A DNA stretch of 48,414 nucleotides from an uncultured Granulosicoccaceae bacterium (GCA_938028465.1 CALJAA010000130.1:1-48414); one strand, 5' to 3'; positions 8,586 to 18,041 are shown, counted from the stretch's first letter. The notes: generated by a model not told the origin, from the sequence alone. Program-made: numbers and translations.

Positions 8586-9874
8586 ACACGCATCTCGATG
8601 AATGACTCATCGCGTAGCTGTCGAATCCAACGCTCGGTTTCTTGTTCCGTTTTTTGGCGGCGTATAACGGATTCAGCTTGTTGGCGAATCACGTCATCGT
8701 CGATGGTGCTAGTGCGTCTATCCAACACTTCAAGCACATGCCAGCCAAATTGCGTTTTGAATACACGGCTAAGCTGGCCCTTTTCTAGCGCGTTTGCTGT
8801 TGACTCGATTTCACTGGGCATTTGGCCAGCGACAAACCAGGGTAGCTCACCACCTTTTTTAGCGCTGTTAGGGTCTTCACTTACCTCTTCAGCAACGGCT
8901 GCAAATGATTCACCGTTGACAAGCCGTTGGCGAATACTTTGCATTTTTGCTTCTGGGTTATTGCCATCTTGGCTATTGGCTAAGTAAATATGTCGCACCA
9001 ATGTTTCAGCCTGTTCGGCTTGGCTGCCGCTGCGTATGTCTTTTAATCGCACGATGTGTAAACCATTAGCGCTACGCAGTGGGTCACTGATGTCACCCTT
9101 GTTCATGTTGACCACAGCTGCTGCAAGAAAATCAGGCATTTCCTGTAGGCTGCGCCAACCAAGGTCGCCACCTTCTAGCGCTCTTGCACCATCAGAACTA
9201 GCGATGGCTGTTTGAGAAAAGTCAGCACCTTCGCGTAGCTTGACTAGTATTGCATCGGCTTTTGCCTTGGTTTTGTCAAATTCAGTGGCATTTGCCGTTG
9301 GTGGTACGGCTAGTAAGATATGTTGAATTTGGTAGCTCTTATTATCTTCACTATTGTTAGCATCAATGAAGTCGTCTATCTCTTGGCCACTCACCTTAAT
9401 GCGTGATTGCACGTCGCGTTGTAGCAACCTTCCAAACAACAACTCTTGCTCAACGTTTATGCGAAAGCGGTTGTAATCAATACCTTCGGTTTTCATTGAT
9501 TGTCTTAGTTGGGTGGTATCCATATTGTTGTTGCCAGCAATTTGTTCGATGGCTCGATTAACGCTACCTGGGTCAACACTGATGCCTAACTTGGCAGCAT
9601 GTTGGCGCTGTACTTCATTGTCTATTAGCCGCTCGATAACACGTTTTTCAAACACGTCATCAGCGGGTAGGGATTGCCCGTTACCTTTGGCTTGCAGTTT
9701 AAGGTAAGCGGTTTCAGCATTGACTTCGCTGGCTAGCACAACGCCATCATTAACTATGGCAATAATCTTGTTTAAAACAACATCGCCCTCGGCCGCTAGC
9801 GAGGGCGTAATCATCGTCATAACCAAGGCTGCACTAGCTAAAAGCTGTGCAAACAGTGTATTCAGTTTGTTCAT
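8582..9874 (-). CDS. surA: periplasmic chaperone / peptidyl-prolyl isomerase SurA
   Basis: A 430-residue secreted protein with a Sec signal peptide (hydrophobic stretch about residues 10-27, AxA-type end near Ala28). An N-terminal SurA chaperone domain (about 30-170) is followed by two parvulin domains (about 175-275 and 285-390) and a short C-terminal helix. It carries unfolded outer-membrane proteins across the periplasm to the Bam complex; LptD, encoded just upstream, is a known client in E. coli. The ATG overlaps the lptD stop as TAATG. Confidence 0.94.
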   Translation of the reverse strand: MNKLNTLFAQLLASAALVMTMITPSLAAEGDVVLNKIIAIVNDGVVLASEVNAETAYLKLQAKGNGQSLPADDVFEKRVIERLIDNEVQRQHAAKLGISVDPGSVNRAIEQIAGNNNMDTTQLRQSMKTEGIDYNRFRINVEQELLFGRLLQRDVQSRIKVSGQEIDDFIDANNSEDNKSYQIQHILLAVPPTANATEFDKTKAKADAILVKLREGADFSQTAIASSDGARALEGGDLGWRSLQEMPDFLAAAVVNMNKGDISDPLRSANGLHIVRLKDIRSGSQAEQAETLVRHIYLANSQDGNNPEAKMQSIRQRLVNGESFAAVAEEVSEDPNSAKKGGELPWFVAGQMPSEIESTANALEKGQLSRVFKTQFGWHVLEVLDRRTSTIDDDVIRQQAESVIRRQKTEQETERWIRQLRDESFIEMRV

Positions 9875-12114
9875 TATTTGTATTCGTCCCGGTAGCCCAA
9901 TATGGCGGTTTCGAGCAAGCCACCGTAATCTTGCCCAAGTGGCGCTAGGCCCTTTAATACTAACTCTAGATAGAGGCTGGTGTCGTGATCCATACCGTCA
10001 TCGGTAACAAAGCGTCGTGCGGCAAAGCGCGCAGCCCAGCAACAGCTGTCGTACTGCAATCCTAGCAAAGTCTCAATACTCTGATTCTCTTTTAGTGAAT
10101 AGTTCCAGCGGCCGGCTACCACCCAATTGTTTTTCACGGGCCACAACACGGAAAAGTCGAGCTGTTCCGTTTCGGCATTTCGGCCTGTATTAACAATACG
10201 ATGGCCAAAGTTTACGATCTTATTAGGAGCAGGGCGATAGCTTACTAACATCGACCCACGCACCGTGTCTCGGTCGTCAGGGTTCCATTGCATCTTGCCA
10301 CTCACGCCCCAATCGTTGGATAAGTCCGCAGCTAGCTCGCCTACAACATCCGAGGTATCTCGGGTGTCAGTCGTCTCTTCTTCAGTCAGGGTTACGCGTC
10401 GGTCATCAAAATAGAAGATTTGGCCCACACTGGCTCGAAAGTCCTCGCTACCGTCTACGCCGTCCACAATGCGCGTGGTGAGTGCAAGGGATACCTGATT
10501 AGCATCAGCAACACGGTCTGAACCTGAAAATCTATTTTCACGAAACAGCTGGGAGATACTGAAATCGAACTCATTACTATCAAATAGTGGAATGCCTTGG
10601 TGATCTTGATAGGGAACGCGAAGATAGAAAAAGCGTGGCTCTAGTGTTTGCACTGAACCTTTAAGATCTATCGAGCGGTCGAAGTACACACCACTATCAA
10701 CCGATAAGGTACCTAGGTTACGACTGATTCGGCTGTCTTCTGTATCTTCTTCGTTGTTAAGCGCAAAATGCGTAAAACGATAGGCTAGCGTAGGTTTAAA
10801 AAACCATGCGTCTCTGACTATCGGTACAGTTAACCGAGGGTGTAAATCCAGTCGTGAACCCGTAACAGAAGCATCGCGATCAAAATAAACCAGCTCAGCG
10901 TCTAGCTTTGCGCGTATGCCGTATTGATCCCGGTCGGGTTCCCAATTAAACAAAAACTGCGGTAAGCGTTTGTACGGTTTGAACTCATCCGGTATTTCAT
11001 CGTCGACGGTTTGGTATGTTTGCAGACGACTAACAAACTGATAGGGGCCGCGCTTAAACGTTAGGTCGGCTCGACGCTCAAGGTGCGTAATACTGGCTAC
11101 TTGTACACTATCGCCCAGGTCTTTAAAGTAATCACCATCGCTAACCCGGCTAGCCAAAATATTACTAGACCAATCGCTATTAAAACGCCCTGTGTGTTGT
11201 ATTTGCGTGAAGACACGGCGCTCGTTGCTGCGTTCTTTATCATTTATATATTCGTTATCAAGCTGCCATTCGCCTTGCTTGTTTAGGTAACGAAACTCGC
11301 TTTGTAGTTGCGCGCCGCGTTTCGTTGTGAGCCTAGGTACAAAGGTGGCGTCTAGATTGGGGCGGATGTTCCAATACCAAGGTATGTGTAACTCTAAACC
11401 GGTGTTTTCGCGGCGGGCAATAACAGGTGCCAGAAAACCCGTTTTACGCTTTGGCGATATCGGAAAGCTAAAACGAGGTATCGGTATTAACGGCACACCC
11501 TTAAAATTTAGCGTAATGTTTTTGGCGGTACCAATGCCTTCATCAGGAAACAGGTGGAGTTCTTTTGCTTCTATAAACCAACTTTTATCACCGGGTGGGC
11601 AAGTAGAGTAGGTACCGTTTTTCATGATGTACTCACCTTTGTCGTTGCGCTCCATTTTCGAAGCGCCGCCGGTGGCACGTTTTCCGTTTAGATCAATTTC
11701 ATACACCGATTCACCCGTGCTGAAAAGATTGTCATCCATATCAATCTTGGCATCGTTGCTTTCCAGCCTGATGCCTTTAGATAGAAAGCTGACTTCGCCA
11801 TCGATTAACACTTCGCCAGTCTCAGGAATGTACTTGGCGTTTTCAGCATTCAGGCTTCGATCTTTAAAACCGATGTTTGTATTGCCTTCCAGCGATACCA
11901 CGCCGTTTTCACTGATGACATTGTCCGCCTCGGCATTGATGCGTGGCACGTCGTCATTTTGAGTGTCGCCCTCGACTGTCACTTCAGCTGCGTTTAGGTA
12001 CGCTGGCGCAGGGCACAGCTCATCCCCGTCTGCCGATGCGGGCAGCGAAATTGTGCTCAATAGGGTCAATGCGACCAAAAATTGAGCAATATATGAGTGA
12101 GCGGGATTAATCAC
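9874..12114 (-). CDS. lptD: LPS-assembly outer-membrane protein LptD
   Basis: A 746-residue protein (E. coli 784) with a signal peptide (about 1-28), a periplasmic LptA-like beta-jellyroll domain (about 60-200) and a large C-terminal beta-barrel. It inserts LPS into the outer leaflet with LptE. The four cysteines of the two inter-domain disulfides are all present: Cys34, Cys172 (STCPPGDKSW) and the CysCys pair at 691-692. The start is GTG at 12114. It is the first gene of the operon, head to head with ung across 70 bases. I saw no convincing sigma-E promoter (GAACTT / TCTGA type) in that gap. Confidence 0.94.
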   Translation of the reverse strand: MINPAHSYIAQFLVALTLLSTISLPASADGDELCPAPAYLNAAEVTVEGDTQNDDVPRINAEADNVISENGVVSLEGNTNIGFKDRSLNAENAKYIPETGEVLIDGEVSFLSKGIRLESNDAKIDMDDNLFSTGESVYEIDLNGKRATGGASKMERNDKGEYIMKNGTYSTCPPGDKSWFIEAKELHLFPDEGIGTAKNITLNFKGVPLIPIPRFSFPISPKRKTGFLAPVIARRENTGLELHIPWYWNIRPNLDATFVPRLTTKRGAQLQSEFRYLNKQGEWQLDNEYINDKERSNERRVFTQIQHTGRFNSDWSSNILASRVSDGDYFKDLGDSVQVASITHLERRADLTFKRGPYQFVSRLQTYQTVDDEIPDEFKPYKRLPQFLFNWEPDRDQYGIRAKLDAELVYFDRDASVTGSRLDLHPRLTVPIVRDAWFFKPTLAYRFTHFALNNEEDTEDSRISRNLGTLSVDSGVYFDRSIDLKGSVQTLEPRFFYLRVPYQDHQGIPLFDSNEFDFSISQLFRENRFSGSDRVADANQVSLALTTRIVDGVDGSEDFRASVGQIFYFDDRRVTLTEEETTDTRDTSDVVGELAADLSNDWGVSGKMQWNPDDRDTVRGSMLVSYRPAPNKIVNFGHRIVNTGRNAETEQLDFSVLWPVKNNWVVAGRWNYSLKENQSIETLLGLQYDSCCWAARFAARRFVTDDGMDHDTSLYLELVLKGLAPLGQDYGGLLETAILGYRDEYK

Positions 12115-12184
12115 GTCTCGAAATAATAGACGGCTTTTGAATTAAACTAAAGGCGATGCGTACGCGCGCCTAACATTATCGCCT

Positions 12185-12889
12185 GTGTCTGAAAAAACTG
12201 CTGCTGTTTCAATCGACCCAAGTTGGCGCGAACTCATGGATAGTGAGTTCGAAAAGCCCTATATGGCTGAGCTAAAAGCTTACCTGAGCGAGCGCAAGAA
12301 ACAGCGTGCGGTGGTGTACCCGCATTCTAGCCTGTGGTTTAACGCATTTGCGCTCACACCTGTGGATTCAGTCAAAGTCGTCATTTTGGGGCAGGACCCG
12401 TACCACGGCCCGGGTCAGGCTCATGGGCTGAGCTTCTCGGTACCCGAAGGCGTACGCACACCGCCGTCGTTACTTAATATCTGTAAAGAAATCGATAGTG
12501 ACCTCGGTTTGGAGGTCTCGCTAGCTGCCAAGCGTTTAGGTTGCTTAGAGGCGTGGGCACGCCAAGGGGTATTTCTGCTCAACAGTGTGTTGACGGTTGA
12601 GCAAGGTATGGCCGCAGCTCATCAAGGGCGGGGTTGGGAAGAATTCACTGATGCCGTTATTAGCCACCTCAGTAATGAACGTGACGATCTGGTGTTTATG
12701 TTGTGGGGAAGTTATGCACAAAAGAAAGGTCAGGTGATTGATGCTAACAAGCACTGTATATTGAAGGCACCGCACCCATCTCCTTTGTCGGCACATCGGG
12801 GGTTTCTAGGTTGCAAGCATTTTTCACAAGCCAACAGTTGGTTGGCAGACAAGCAGCTCGACCCAATTGATTGGACAAAAGTAAGCTGA
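12185..12889 (+). CDS. ung: uracil-DNA glycosylase, family 1
   Basis: A 234-residue enzyme that excises uracil from DNA. The water-activating motif GQDPYHGPGQAHG carries Asp71. The minor-groove loop HPSPLSAHRGF carries His197, and LLNSVLTVE is intact. The start is GTG at 12185; the N-terminal WRELM...EKPYM region aligns with other Ung proteins, which rules out the internal ATG near 12236. It is divergent from lptD and 10 bases ahead of mltB, so the two may share a transcript. Confidence 0.95.
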   Translation: MSEKTAAVSIDPSWRELMDSEFEKPYMAELKAYLSERKKQRAVVYPHSSLWFNAFALTPVDSVKVVILGQDPYHGPGQAHGLSFSVPEGVRTPPSLLNICKEIDSDLGLEVSLAAKRLGCLEAWARQGVFLLNSVLTVEQGMAAAHQGRGWEEFTDAVISHLSNERDDLVFMLWGSYAQKKGQVIDANKHCILKAPHPSPLSAHRGFLGCKHFSQANSWLADKQLDPIDWTKVS

Positions 12890-12899
12890 GTAACTACAT

Positions 12900-13883
12900 A
12901 TGATAAATACTTTGAAACGCCTGACAGCGACTGTACTGGTTACTTTACTTGCGGTTATATTAAACACAGCGGCTTATGCCGCACCGTTTGGCGAGCGCAA
13001 AGACGTGCAGCAATATCTAGATCAAATCGCCGATGAACATGGCCTCCCTAGGCAAAAGCTACAACAGGCATTTGACCAGATAGAGCCCTTACAACAAGTC
13101 CTGGATGCCATTTCACGCCCGGCGGAAAAAACCTTGACTTGGGCCGAGTATCGCCCGATCTTTATCAAGGCAAAGCGTATTGAACAGGGTAAGCAATTCA
13201 TGGTAGATCATGCCGATACCTTAGCGCGCGCTGAAGAAGCACACGGTGTACCTGCAAGCGTGATAACCGCGATAATTGGTGTTGAAACTTTTTATGGGCG
13301 AATAACCGGTAAGTACAGCGTGCTCGAATCTGTTGCAACTTTGGCATTTGACTATCCGCCACGCAGTAAATTCTTTAAACAGGAACTCACCGAGTTTCTA
13401 ATATTAAGCAACACAGAAGGCTGGGACATGGGCCAAATAAAAGGCAGCTATGCGGGCGCAATGGGTTGGCCACAATTTATCTCGAGTAGCTACCGCAACT
13501 ATGCAGTTGATTTTGATGGCGATGGTAAACGGGATCTGCTCAATAGCGCTGAGGATGCAATTGGCTCAGTTGCTAATTACCTCAGTGTTCATGGTTGGAA
13601 GAGGGGTGCTTTGGTTGCGGAGCCGTGGACGGTTTCGTCTAGTCAGGCTGCCAGTGCATCAAAACTGGTTACGGAATCATTAAAGCCATCGGTTTCTCCT
13701 CAAGCACTTAAAAAAATGGGCTTTAATGCAGACACCGACAAGGATGTGAGCGTCATGCAGTTTGCTGGCAAAAATGGGCAGGAAACGTGGGTGGGGTACC
13801 CTAATTTTTACGTTATTACGCGTTACAACCACAGCCGAATGTACGCATTGGCGGTCCATCAGCTGAGCCAAGCCGTTCAATAG
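12900..13883 (+). CDS. mltB: membrane-bound/periplasmic lytic murein transglycosylase B
   Basis: A 327-residue SLT-family-3 lytic transglycosylase that cleaves the MurNAc-GlcNAc bond to give 1,6-anhydro ends. The catalytic glutamate is Glu129 in IIGVETFYGR. An EF-hand-like loop (DFDGDGKRDL) resembles the calcium site of E. coli MltB. The N-terminus is a Sec signal (hydrophobic 8-27) ending in an Ala-rich site, with no lipobox cysteine, so this copy is probably soluble rather than a lipoprotein. It sits in the conserved mltB-rlpA-dacA-ybeD-lipB-lipA order. Confidence 0.92.
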   Translation: MINTLKRLTATVLVTLLAVILNTAAYAAPFGERKDVQQYLDQIADEHGLPRQKLQQAFDQIEPLQQVLDAISRPAEKTLTWAEYRPIFIKAKRIEQGKQFMVDHADTLARAEEAHGVPASVITAIIGVETFYGRITGKYSVLESVATLAFDYPPRSKFFKQELTEFLILSNTEGWDMGQIKGSYAGAMGWPQFISSSYRNYAVDFDGDGKRDLLNSAEDAIGSVANYLSVHGWKRGALVAEPWTVSSSQAASASKLVTESLKPSVSPQALKKMGFNADTDKDVSVMQFAGKNGQETWVGYPNFYVITRYNHSRMYALAVHQLSQAVQ

Positions 13884-13937
13884 AGACGCTCGCTGCAATT
13901 TGTACAAAAATCGCCGTGCAGCCCCTGATCGCTCGCC

Positions 13938-13943
13938 TATAAT
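13938..13943 (+). promoter_or_regulatory. possible -10 box upstream of rlpA
   Basis: A perfect TATAAT in the 101-base gap between mltB and rlpA, about 40 bases before the rlpA GTG. No good -35 hexamer lies 16-18 bases upstream (CGTGCA at 17), so this is tentative. Confidence 0.3.
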
Positions 13944-13984
13944 TTACTCTGATTCGATCCCGATCAGCTTAATCTCTAGCGCCT

Positions 13985-14872
13985 GTGACCCTGAAAAACA
14001 CCTTACAAAGCGTCGTATTTCTGCCTCTGCATAAATTGGCCTTTTTGAGCCTGGCTTGCCTAGCCATGTCCTCTTGTGCTGCGCCTCATGGAGGCTCCAA
14101 AGATGGCCCGGGTGCGTTCTATGCACTGGGCAAGACTCCCAGCCCAGAGGTTCAAAATTTGCCGCGCTCGCGTTCTGGCAACGCTTCGGTTTACACTGTT
14201 TTTGGTAAACAATATTCAGTGTTAGATAGCGCAGAGGGCTTTACACAGCGTGGCGTAGCCTCGTGGTACGGCAGCAAGTTTCATGGCCGCGATACGGCTA
14301 GTGGTGAAAAATACAACATGTACGCCATGACCGCTGCGCACAAAAACCTACCTTTGCCCGTTTATGTGCAAGTTACCAATCTGGATAACGGCCGGGAATT
14401 GGTCGTAAAGGTGAACGATCGTGGACCGTTTATCGAAGGTCGGATAATCGATCTGTCGTTTGCCGCTGCTCGAGAATTGGGCATATACGATTCAGGCACG
14501 GCGAATGTAGAGATAAAAGCCCTGAGCGAGGCGGTGCGTGATGGGGGAGAGGAGGTGGTGCTGGCAACACCTGAACCTGCAGCTGCCCCAGCATCGATTA
14601 CTCAAGCCGAACCTGATCTGCCAAGCGAAGAAAAACGCTATGCGTGGGTAGTACAGCTGGGTGCTTTTAAGGAAGCGGCCAACGCAAGCGCCATGCTTCA
14701 ACAGCTGAACTCAAACCTAGCTGCTCGAAGTTCGATCAATCACGATGTTAATTCGCAACTTTATCGCGTGTTAGTGGGTCCGATGGCTTCAAATGATGAA
14801 GCCGACCAGCTCGTGAATACATTAGCCACGAACGGAATTGACGGCTATACCCTGAAAGCTCGATTTAAGTAA
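13985..14872 (+). CDS. rlpA: RlpA-family septal-ring lytic transglycosylase (DPBB + SPOR), probable lipoprotein
   Basis: A 295-residue protein with an N-terminal export signal ending at Cys31 (LAMSSC, an imperfect lipobox with Met at -3). A double-psi beta-barrel RlpA domain follows (about 85-180: GVASWYGSKFHGRDTASGE, VKVNDRGPF), and then a C-terminal SPOR domain (about 215-292). RlpA of Pseudomonas cleaves naked glycan strands at the septum; SPOR binds those strands. The start is GTG at 13985. The long signal and odd lipobox make lipidation likely but not certain. It is flanked by mltB and dacA, as usual. Confidence 0.9.
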   Translation: MTLKNTLQSVVFLPLHKLAFLSLACLAMSSCAAPHGGSKDGPGAFYALGKTPSPEVQNLPRSRSGNASVYTVFGKQYSVLDSAEGFTQRGVASWYGSKFHGRDTASGEKYNMYAMTAAHKNLPLPVYVQVTNLDNGRELVVKVNDRGPFIEGRIIDLSFAAARELGIYDSGTANVEIKALSEAVRDGGEEVVLATPEPAAAPASITQAEPDLPSEEKRYAWVVQLGAFKEAANASAMLQQLNSNLAARSSINHDVNSQLYRVLVGPMASNDEADQLVNTLATNGIDGYTLKARFK

Positions 14873-14948
14873 GGCGCCATCAAGCGTCAAATCATTTACA
14901 CTAACTGCGCGCAAGCGATGTTGTTGTCTCCAACCGGAACAATTGTTG

Positions 14949-16124
14949 ATGTTTTCTAGCACTATCCAGTTTCAAGTTCGATCAGTCATTCGATCAATAG
15001 GCTTTCTGTCTCTATTGTGTTCGCTCCAGCTTGTCGCGTTTGGCCTGCGAGCAGCGCCATTGCCCGCACCACCCCAGCTGTCAGCAGAAAGCTATTTGCT
15101 GATAGATTTTGTTAGTGGGGCTGTGCTGGCAGAAAAAAACCCTGATCAACGCATGGAGCCAGCCAGCCTAACTAAGATGATGACGGCTTACATCGTTGCT
15201 CAAGAATTGGGGCGCGGAAATATTAGAGGATCTGATCCGGTCATTATTAGCGATGCAGCTCAAGCCATGCCAGGCTCGCGCATGTTTGTGGAAGCGGGTA
15301 CGACTGCAACCATTAATGAGCTTTTAAGTGGGTTGATTATTCAGTCGGGTAATGATGCCAGCGTCGCTTTGGCTGAACATATTGGCGCAAGCGAGCAAGG
15401 TTTTGTTGACATCATGAATCGCGTCGCTGAAAAGTTGGGTATGAACCACACCAATTACATGAACGCGTCGGGCCTACCTGATGATAATCATTACACCACC
15501 GCATCAGATTTAGCGATCATAGCTCGAGCGATCATTCGTGATTTTCCAGAGCTTTATGCCATTTATTCTGAGCTCGAATATACCTATAACAACATTACAC
15601 AAAAAAATCGTAATTCGTTGCTTGGCCGGGATGCTTCGGTAGATGGTATGAAAACCGGGCATACGAATGCAGCAGGTTACTGCTTAGTAGCATCGGCAAA
15701 GCGCGACAACATGCGTTTAATTAGTATCATTCTAGGCACCAACAGTGATAAAACCCGTATTGCTGAAAGCCAACGGTTACTCAACTATGGTTTTCGTTTT
15801 TTCCGAACGGAACAAATTTACGCAGCTGGCGAACTTGTAAGCGAAGCACAAATATGGATGGGCAAACAAAATTCCATACCACTTGGCGTAGCTGAAGACC
15901 TATACGTCACGTTGCCGCGTGATGCATTCGAAACTTTACATAGTCAGATCGAAGTCAGTGATTACATCAAGGCACCGGCACGTTTGGGGCAAGAGCTTGG
16001 TCGTTCAGTATTAACTGCTGATAGTCGAGTGGTTGGTGAAGTGCCATTATTGGCATTGAAAAAAGTAGAAGAGGGCAATATCTTGGTTCGCATGAAACAT
16101 TCGATCATGCGATTTTTTAGATGA
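14949..16124 (+). CDS. dacA: D-alanyl-D-alanine carboxypeptidase (PBP5/6 type)
   Basis: A 391-residue low-molecular-weight penicillin-binding protein. It trims the terminal D-Ala from peptidoglycan stem pentapeptides in the periplasm. Active-site motifs are SLTK (Ser73, Lys76), SGN (133-135) and KTG (235-237). A signal peptide lies about 15-36, and the C-terminal amphipathic helix (VRMKHSIMRFFR) is the membrane anchor. I chose ATG 14949 over the two TTG codons just before it. It overlaps ybeD by four bases (ATGA). Confidence 0.93.
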   Translation: MFSSTIQFQVRSVIRSIGFLSLLCSLQLVAFGLRAAPLPAPPQLSAESYLLIDFVSGAVLAEKNPDQRMEPASLTKMMTAYIVAQELGRGNIRGSDPVIISDAAQAMPGSRMFVEAGTTATINELLSGLIIQSGNDASVALAEHIGASEQGFVDIMNRVAEKLGMNHTNYMNASGLPDDNHYTTASDLAIIARAIIRDFPELYAIYSELEYTYNNITQKNRNSLLGRDASVDGMKTGHTNAAGYCLVASAKRDNMRLISIILGTNSDKTRIAESQRLLNYGFRFFRTEQIYAAGELVSEAQIWMGKQNSIPLGVAEDLYVTLPRDAFETLHSQIEVSDYIKAPARLGQELGRSVLTADSRVVGEVPLLALKKVEEGNILVRMKHSIMRFFR

Positions 16125-16402
16125 GTGATAAGCAACGCCAAGAATTATCGGAGCTGATTAAGTATCCTGCGGTCAGGTCGATCAAAGCGATGGGCCTGAA
16201 CACCACTGATTTTGAATTCTCTGTGATTGGGTTGATATCACCGATTATCGCGCCACAAAAACCCACTAAAATCGATACCCGCGAAAGTAGTGGTGGTAAA
16301 TACCTATCGGTTACCGTGCATTTCAAAGCAAGCAACGCTGCGCAATACGATCTCGTTTATGACGCCTTGCGAGATGATGCGCGAGTGCTTTTCACACTCT
16401 GA
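16121..16402 (+). CDS. ybeD: YbeD family (DUF493) protein
   Basis: A 93-residue ferredoxin-like small protein with the family pattern LIKYPAVRSIKAMG, FEFSVIGLI and a C-terminal RDDARVLFTL. Function is unknown; in E. coli the gene is also between dacA and lipB. ATG 16121 overlaps the dacA TGA, and its own TGA (16400-16402) overlaps the likely start of lipB, so translation is probably coupled across all three genes. Confidence 0.92.
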   Translation: MSDKQRQELSELIKYPAVRSIKAMGLNTTDFEFSVIGLISPIIAPQKPTKIDTRESSGGKYLSVTVHFKASNAAQYDLVYDALRDDARVLFTL

Positions 16403-17010
16403 ACATTCAACACCTAGGGCTTGCTGAATACCAAGCCGTGTTTGCTGCCATGCGTGAGTTTACCTTGTCGCGGAACGCAGATACACCAGATGAACTCTGG
16501 TTTGTCGAACATCCACCGGTTTATACATTGGGGCAGGCAGGCAAGCGCGAACACATTTTAAATGCTAAGAATATCCCGATTGTTGAATCAGACCGTGGAG
16601 GGCAGGTGACCTACCATGGCCCAGGCCAACTTGTGGTTTACACGTTGCTCGATTTAAGGCGGGCAGGCTTAGGCGTTAGAGAAACCGTAATTCATCTCGA
16701 AAACGCGGTAATCGATTGCCTGCAACATTTTGGAATTAGTGCGGTGGGCAGACGAGATGCGCCTGGTGTGTACGTGAATAACGCAAAAATCGCAGCGCTT
16801 GGTTTACGGATTAGGCGGGGCCGTTGTTATCATGGCTTAGCGCTAAACGTCACACCTGACTTGCAGCCTTTTTTAGGTATTAACCCTTGTGGCTATGAGG
16901 GATTGGAGGTGACCAGTATGCAAAAGCTAGAAGCCACGGCCACGATGCCGCAAATCATGGACAGACTTTTGCAGGCTTTGTTACATCACATACCCAACGC
17001 CACAGCTTAA
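16399..17010 (+). CDS. lipB: octanoyl-[ACP]:protein N-octanoyltransferase LipB
   Basis: Transfers octanoate from acyl-carrier protein to lipoyl domains, feeding LipA encoded next. Signature blocks are intact: DRGGQVTYHGPGQ, GLRIRRGRCYHGLALNV and INPCGYEG (catalytic Cys and Lys in INPC and AKIAALGLR). The start is uncertain. Homologues begin with a LGL..Y strand, which is encoded here upstream of the first GTG (16438). Between the in-frame stop at 16375 and 16438 there is no ATG, GTG or TTG, only CTG at 16399 (overlapping the ybeD stop as CTGA) and ATT at 16405. I chose CTG 16399, giving 203 residues. A start at GTG 16438 would give 190 residues and drop that strand. Confidence 0.88.
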   Translation: MNIQHLGLAEYQAVFAAMREFTLSRNADTPDELWFVEHPPVYTLGQAGKREHILNAKNIPIVESDRGGQVTYHGPGQLVVYTLLDLRRAGLGVRETVIHLENAVIDCLQHFGISAVGRRDAPGVYVNNAKIAALGLRIRRGRCYHGLALNVTPDLQPFLGINPCGYEGLEVTSMQKLEATATMPQIMDRLLQALLHHIPNATA

Positions 17011-17066
17011 GCGCTTGTGTCACAATGACAAAGTACGGCCACTTTACACCAAACAGTTGAACAATC

Positions 17067-18041
17067 ATGGCTACTGATTACACAGCACCTTCTCGCAATG
17101 ACCCCAATGGGCATCAACGCGGTTCAACCAAGTTGTCTCGCATCCCTATCAAGGTTGCTACGCAAGAGGTTACTTTGCGTAAGCCAGAATGGATTCGAGC
17201 ACGGGTGCCAAACAACCCTCGAGTTATAGAAATCAAACGCATGATGCGTGAGCTAAAGTTGTCTTCTGTATGCGAAGAAGCCAGCTGCCCTAACTTAGGC
17301 GAGTGCTTTAGTCACGGCACGGCAACGTTCATGATCATGGGCGACATCTGTACCCGCCGGTGTCCTTTTTGCGATGTATCCCATGGTAAGCCTAACCCAT
17401 TAGATCCAGATGAGCCCACAAACCTTGCTAAAGCGATTAGCAAGCTGGATCTGAGTTACGTTGTCATTACCTCCGTTGATCGGGACGATTTACGAGATGG
17501 TGGCGCAGGGCATTTTGATGCCTGTATTAAAGCGGTACGTGAAGCGAGCCCAGGTATCCAGGTTGAAGTGTTAGTGCCTGACTATCGTGGCCGTGTGGAA
17601 AAAGCATTAGAGGCAATGGCAGGTAATCCACCGGATGTCTTTAATCACAACCTCGAAACAGTGCCTCGTTTATATAAACAATGCCGACCAGGTTCTGATT
17701 ACCAATATTCTTTATCTTTATTGGCTAGTCACAAAGAGCGTTTCCCTAACGTTCCAACCAAGTCTGGCTTAATGCTAGGCTTAGGTGAGTCGATCGATGA
17801 GGTGAAGCAAGTGATGCGTGATATGCGTGAACACAATATCGATATGCTTACGCTAGGGCAGTATTTACAACCCAGCAAGGCGCATTTGGCTGTTGAACGC
17901 TACGTGCATCCAGATGAATTTGATGAGCTAGCCGTGTATGGTGATGAGATTGGTTTTTCACACGTGGCGAGTGGGCCAATGGTACGTTCTTCGTATCACG
18001 CAGACAGGCAGGCTGCAGGTGTGACAGTCGCTAAAAGTTAG
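17067..18041 (+). CDS. lipA: lipoyl synthase LipA
   Basis: A 324-residue radical-SAM enzyme that inserts two sulfur atoms into octanoyl groups. The auxiliary cluster cysteines are Cys69, Cys74 and Cys80; the radical-SAM CxxxCxxC is Cys95, Cys99 and Cys102. The C-terminal RSSY motif, whose Ser ligates the auxiliary cluster, is present (VRSSYHAD). It lies 56 bases after lipB. Its stop codon is inside the first unit of a 14-base tandem repeat (18037-18069). Confidence 0.96.
   Translation: MATDYTAPSRNDPNGHQRGSTKLSRIPIKVATQEVTLRKPEWIRARVPNNPRVIEIKRMMRELKLSSVCEEASCPNLGECFSHGTATFMIMGDICTRRCPFCDVSHGKPNPLDPDEPTNLAKAISKLDLSYVVITSVDRDDLRDGGAGHFDACIKAVREASPGIQVEVLVPDYRGRVEKALEAMAGNPPDVFNHNLETVPRLYKQCRPGSDYQYSLSLLASHKERFPNVPTKSGLMLGLGESIDEVKQVMRDMREHNIDMLTLGQYLQPSKAHLAVERYVHPDEFDELAVYGDEIGFSHVASGPMVRSSYHADRQAAGVTVAKS

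Noticed and set aside
12115-12184. Promoters between lptD and ung
   Set aside because: TATTAT on the minus strand is nearly on the lptD start codon, leaving no leader; no convincing plus-strand pair for ung and no sigma-E motif.
17015-17025. Palindrome TTGTGTCACAA between lipB and lipA
   Set aside because: A single 11-base palindrome in a short gap; no second copy and no known operator match.
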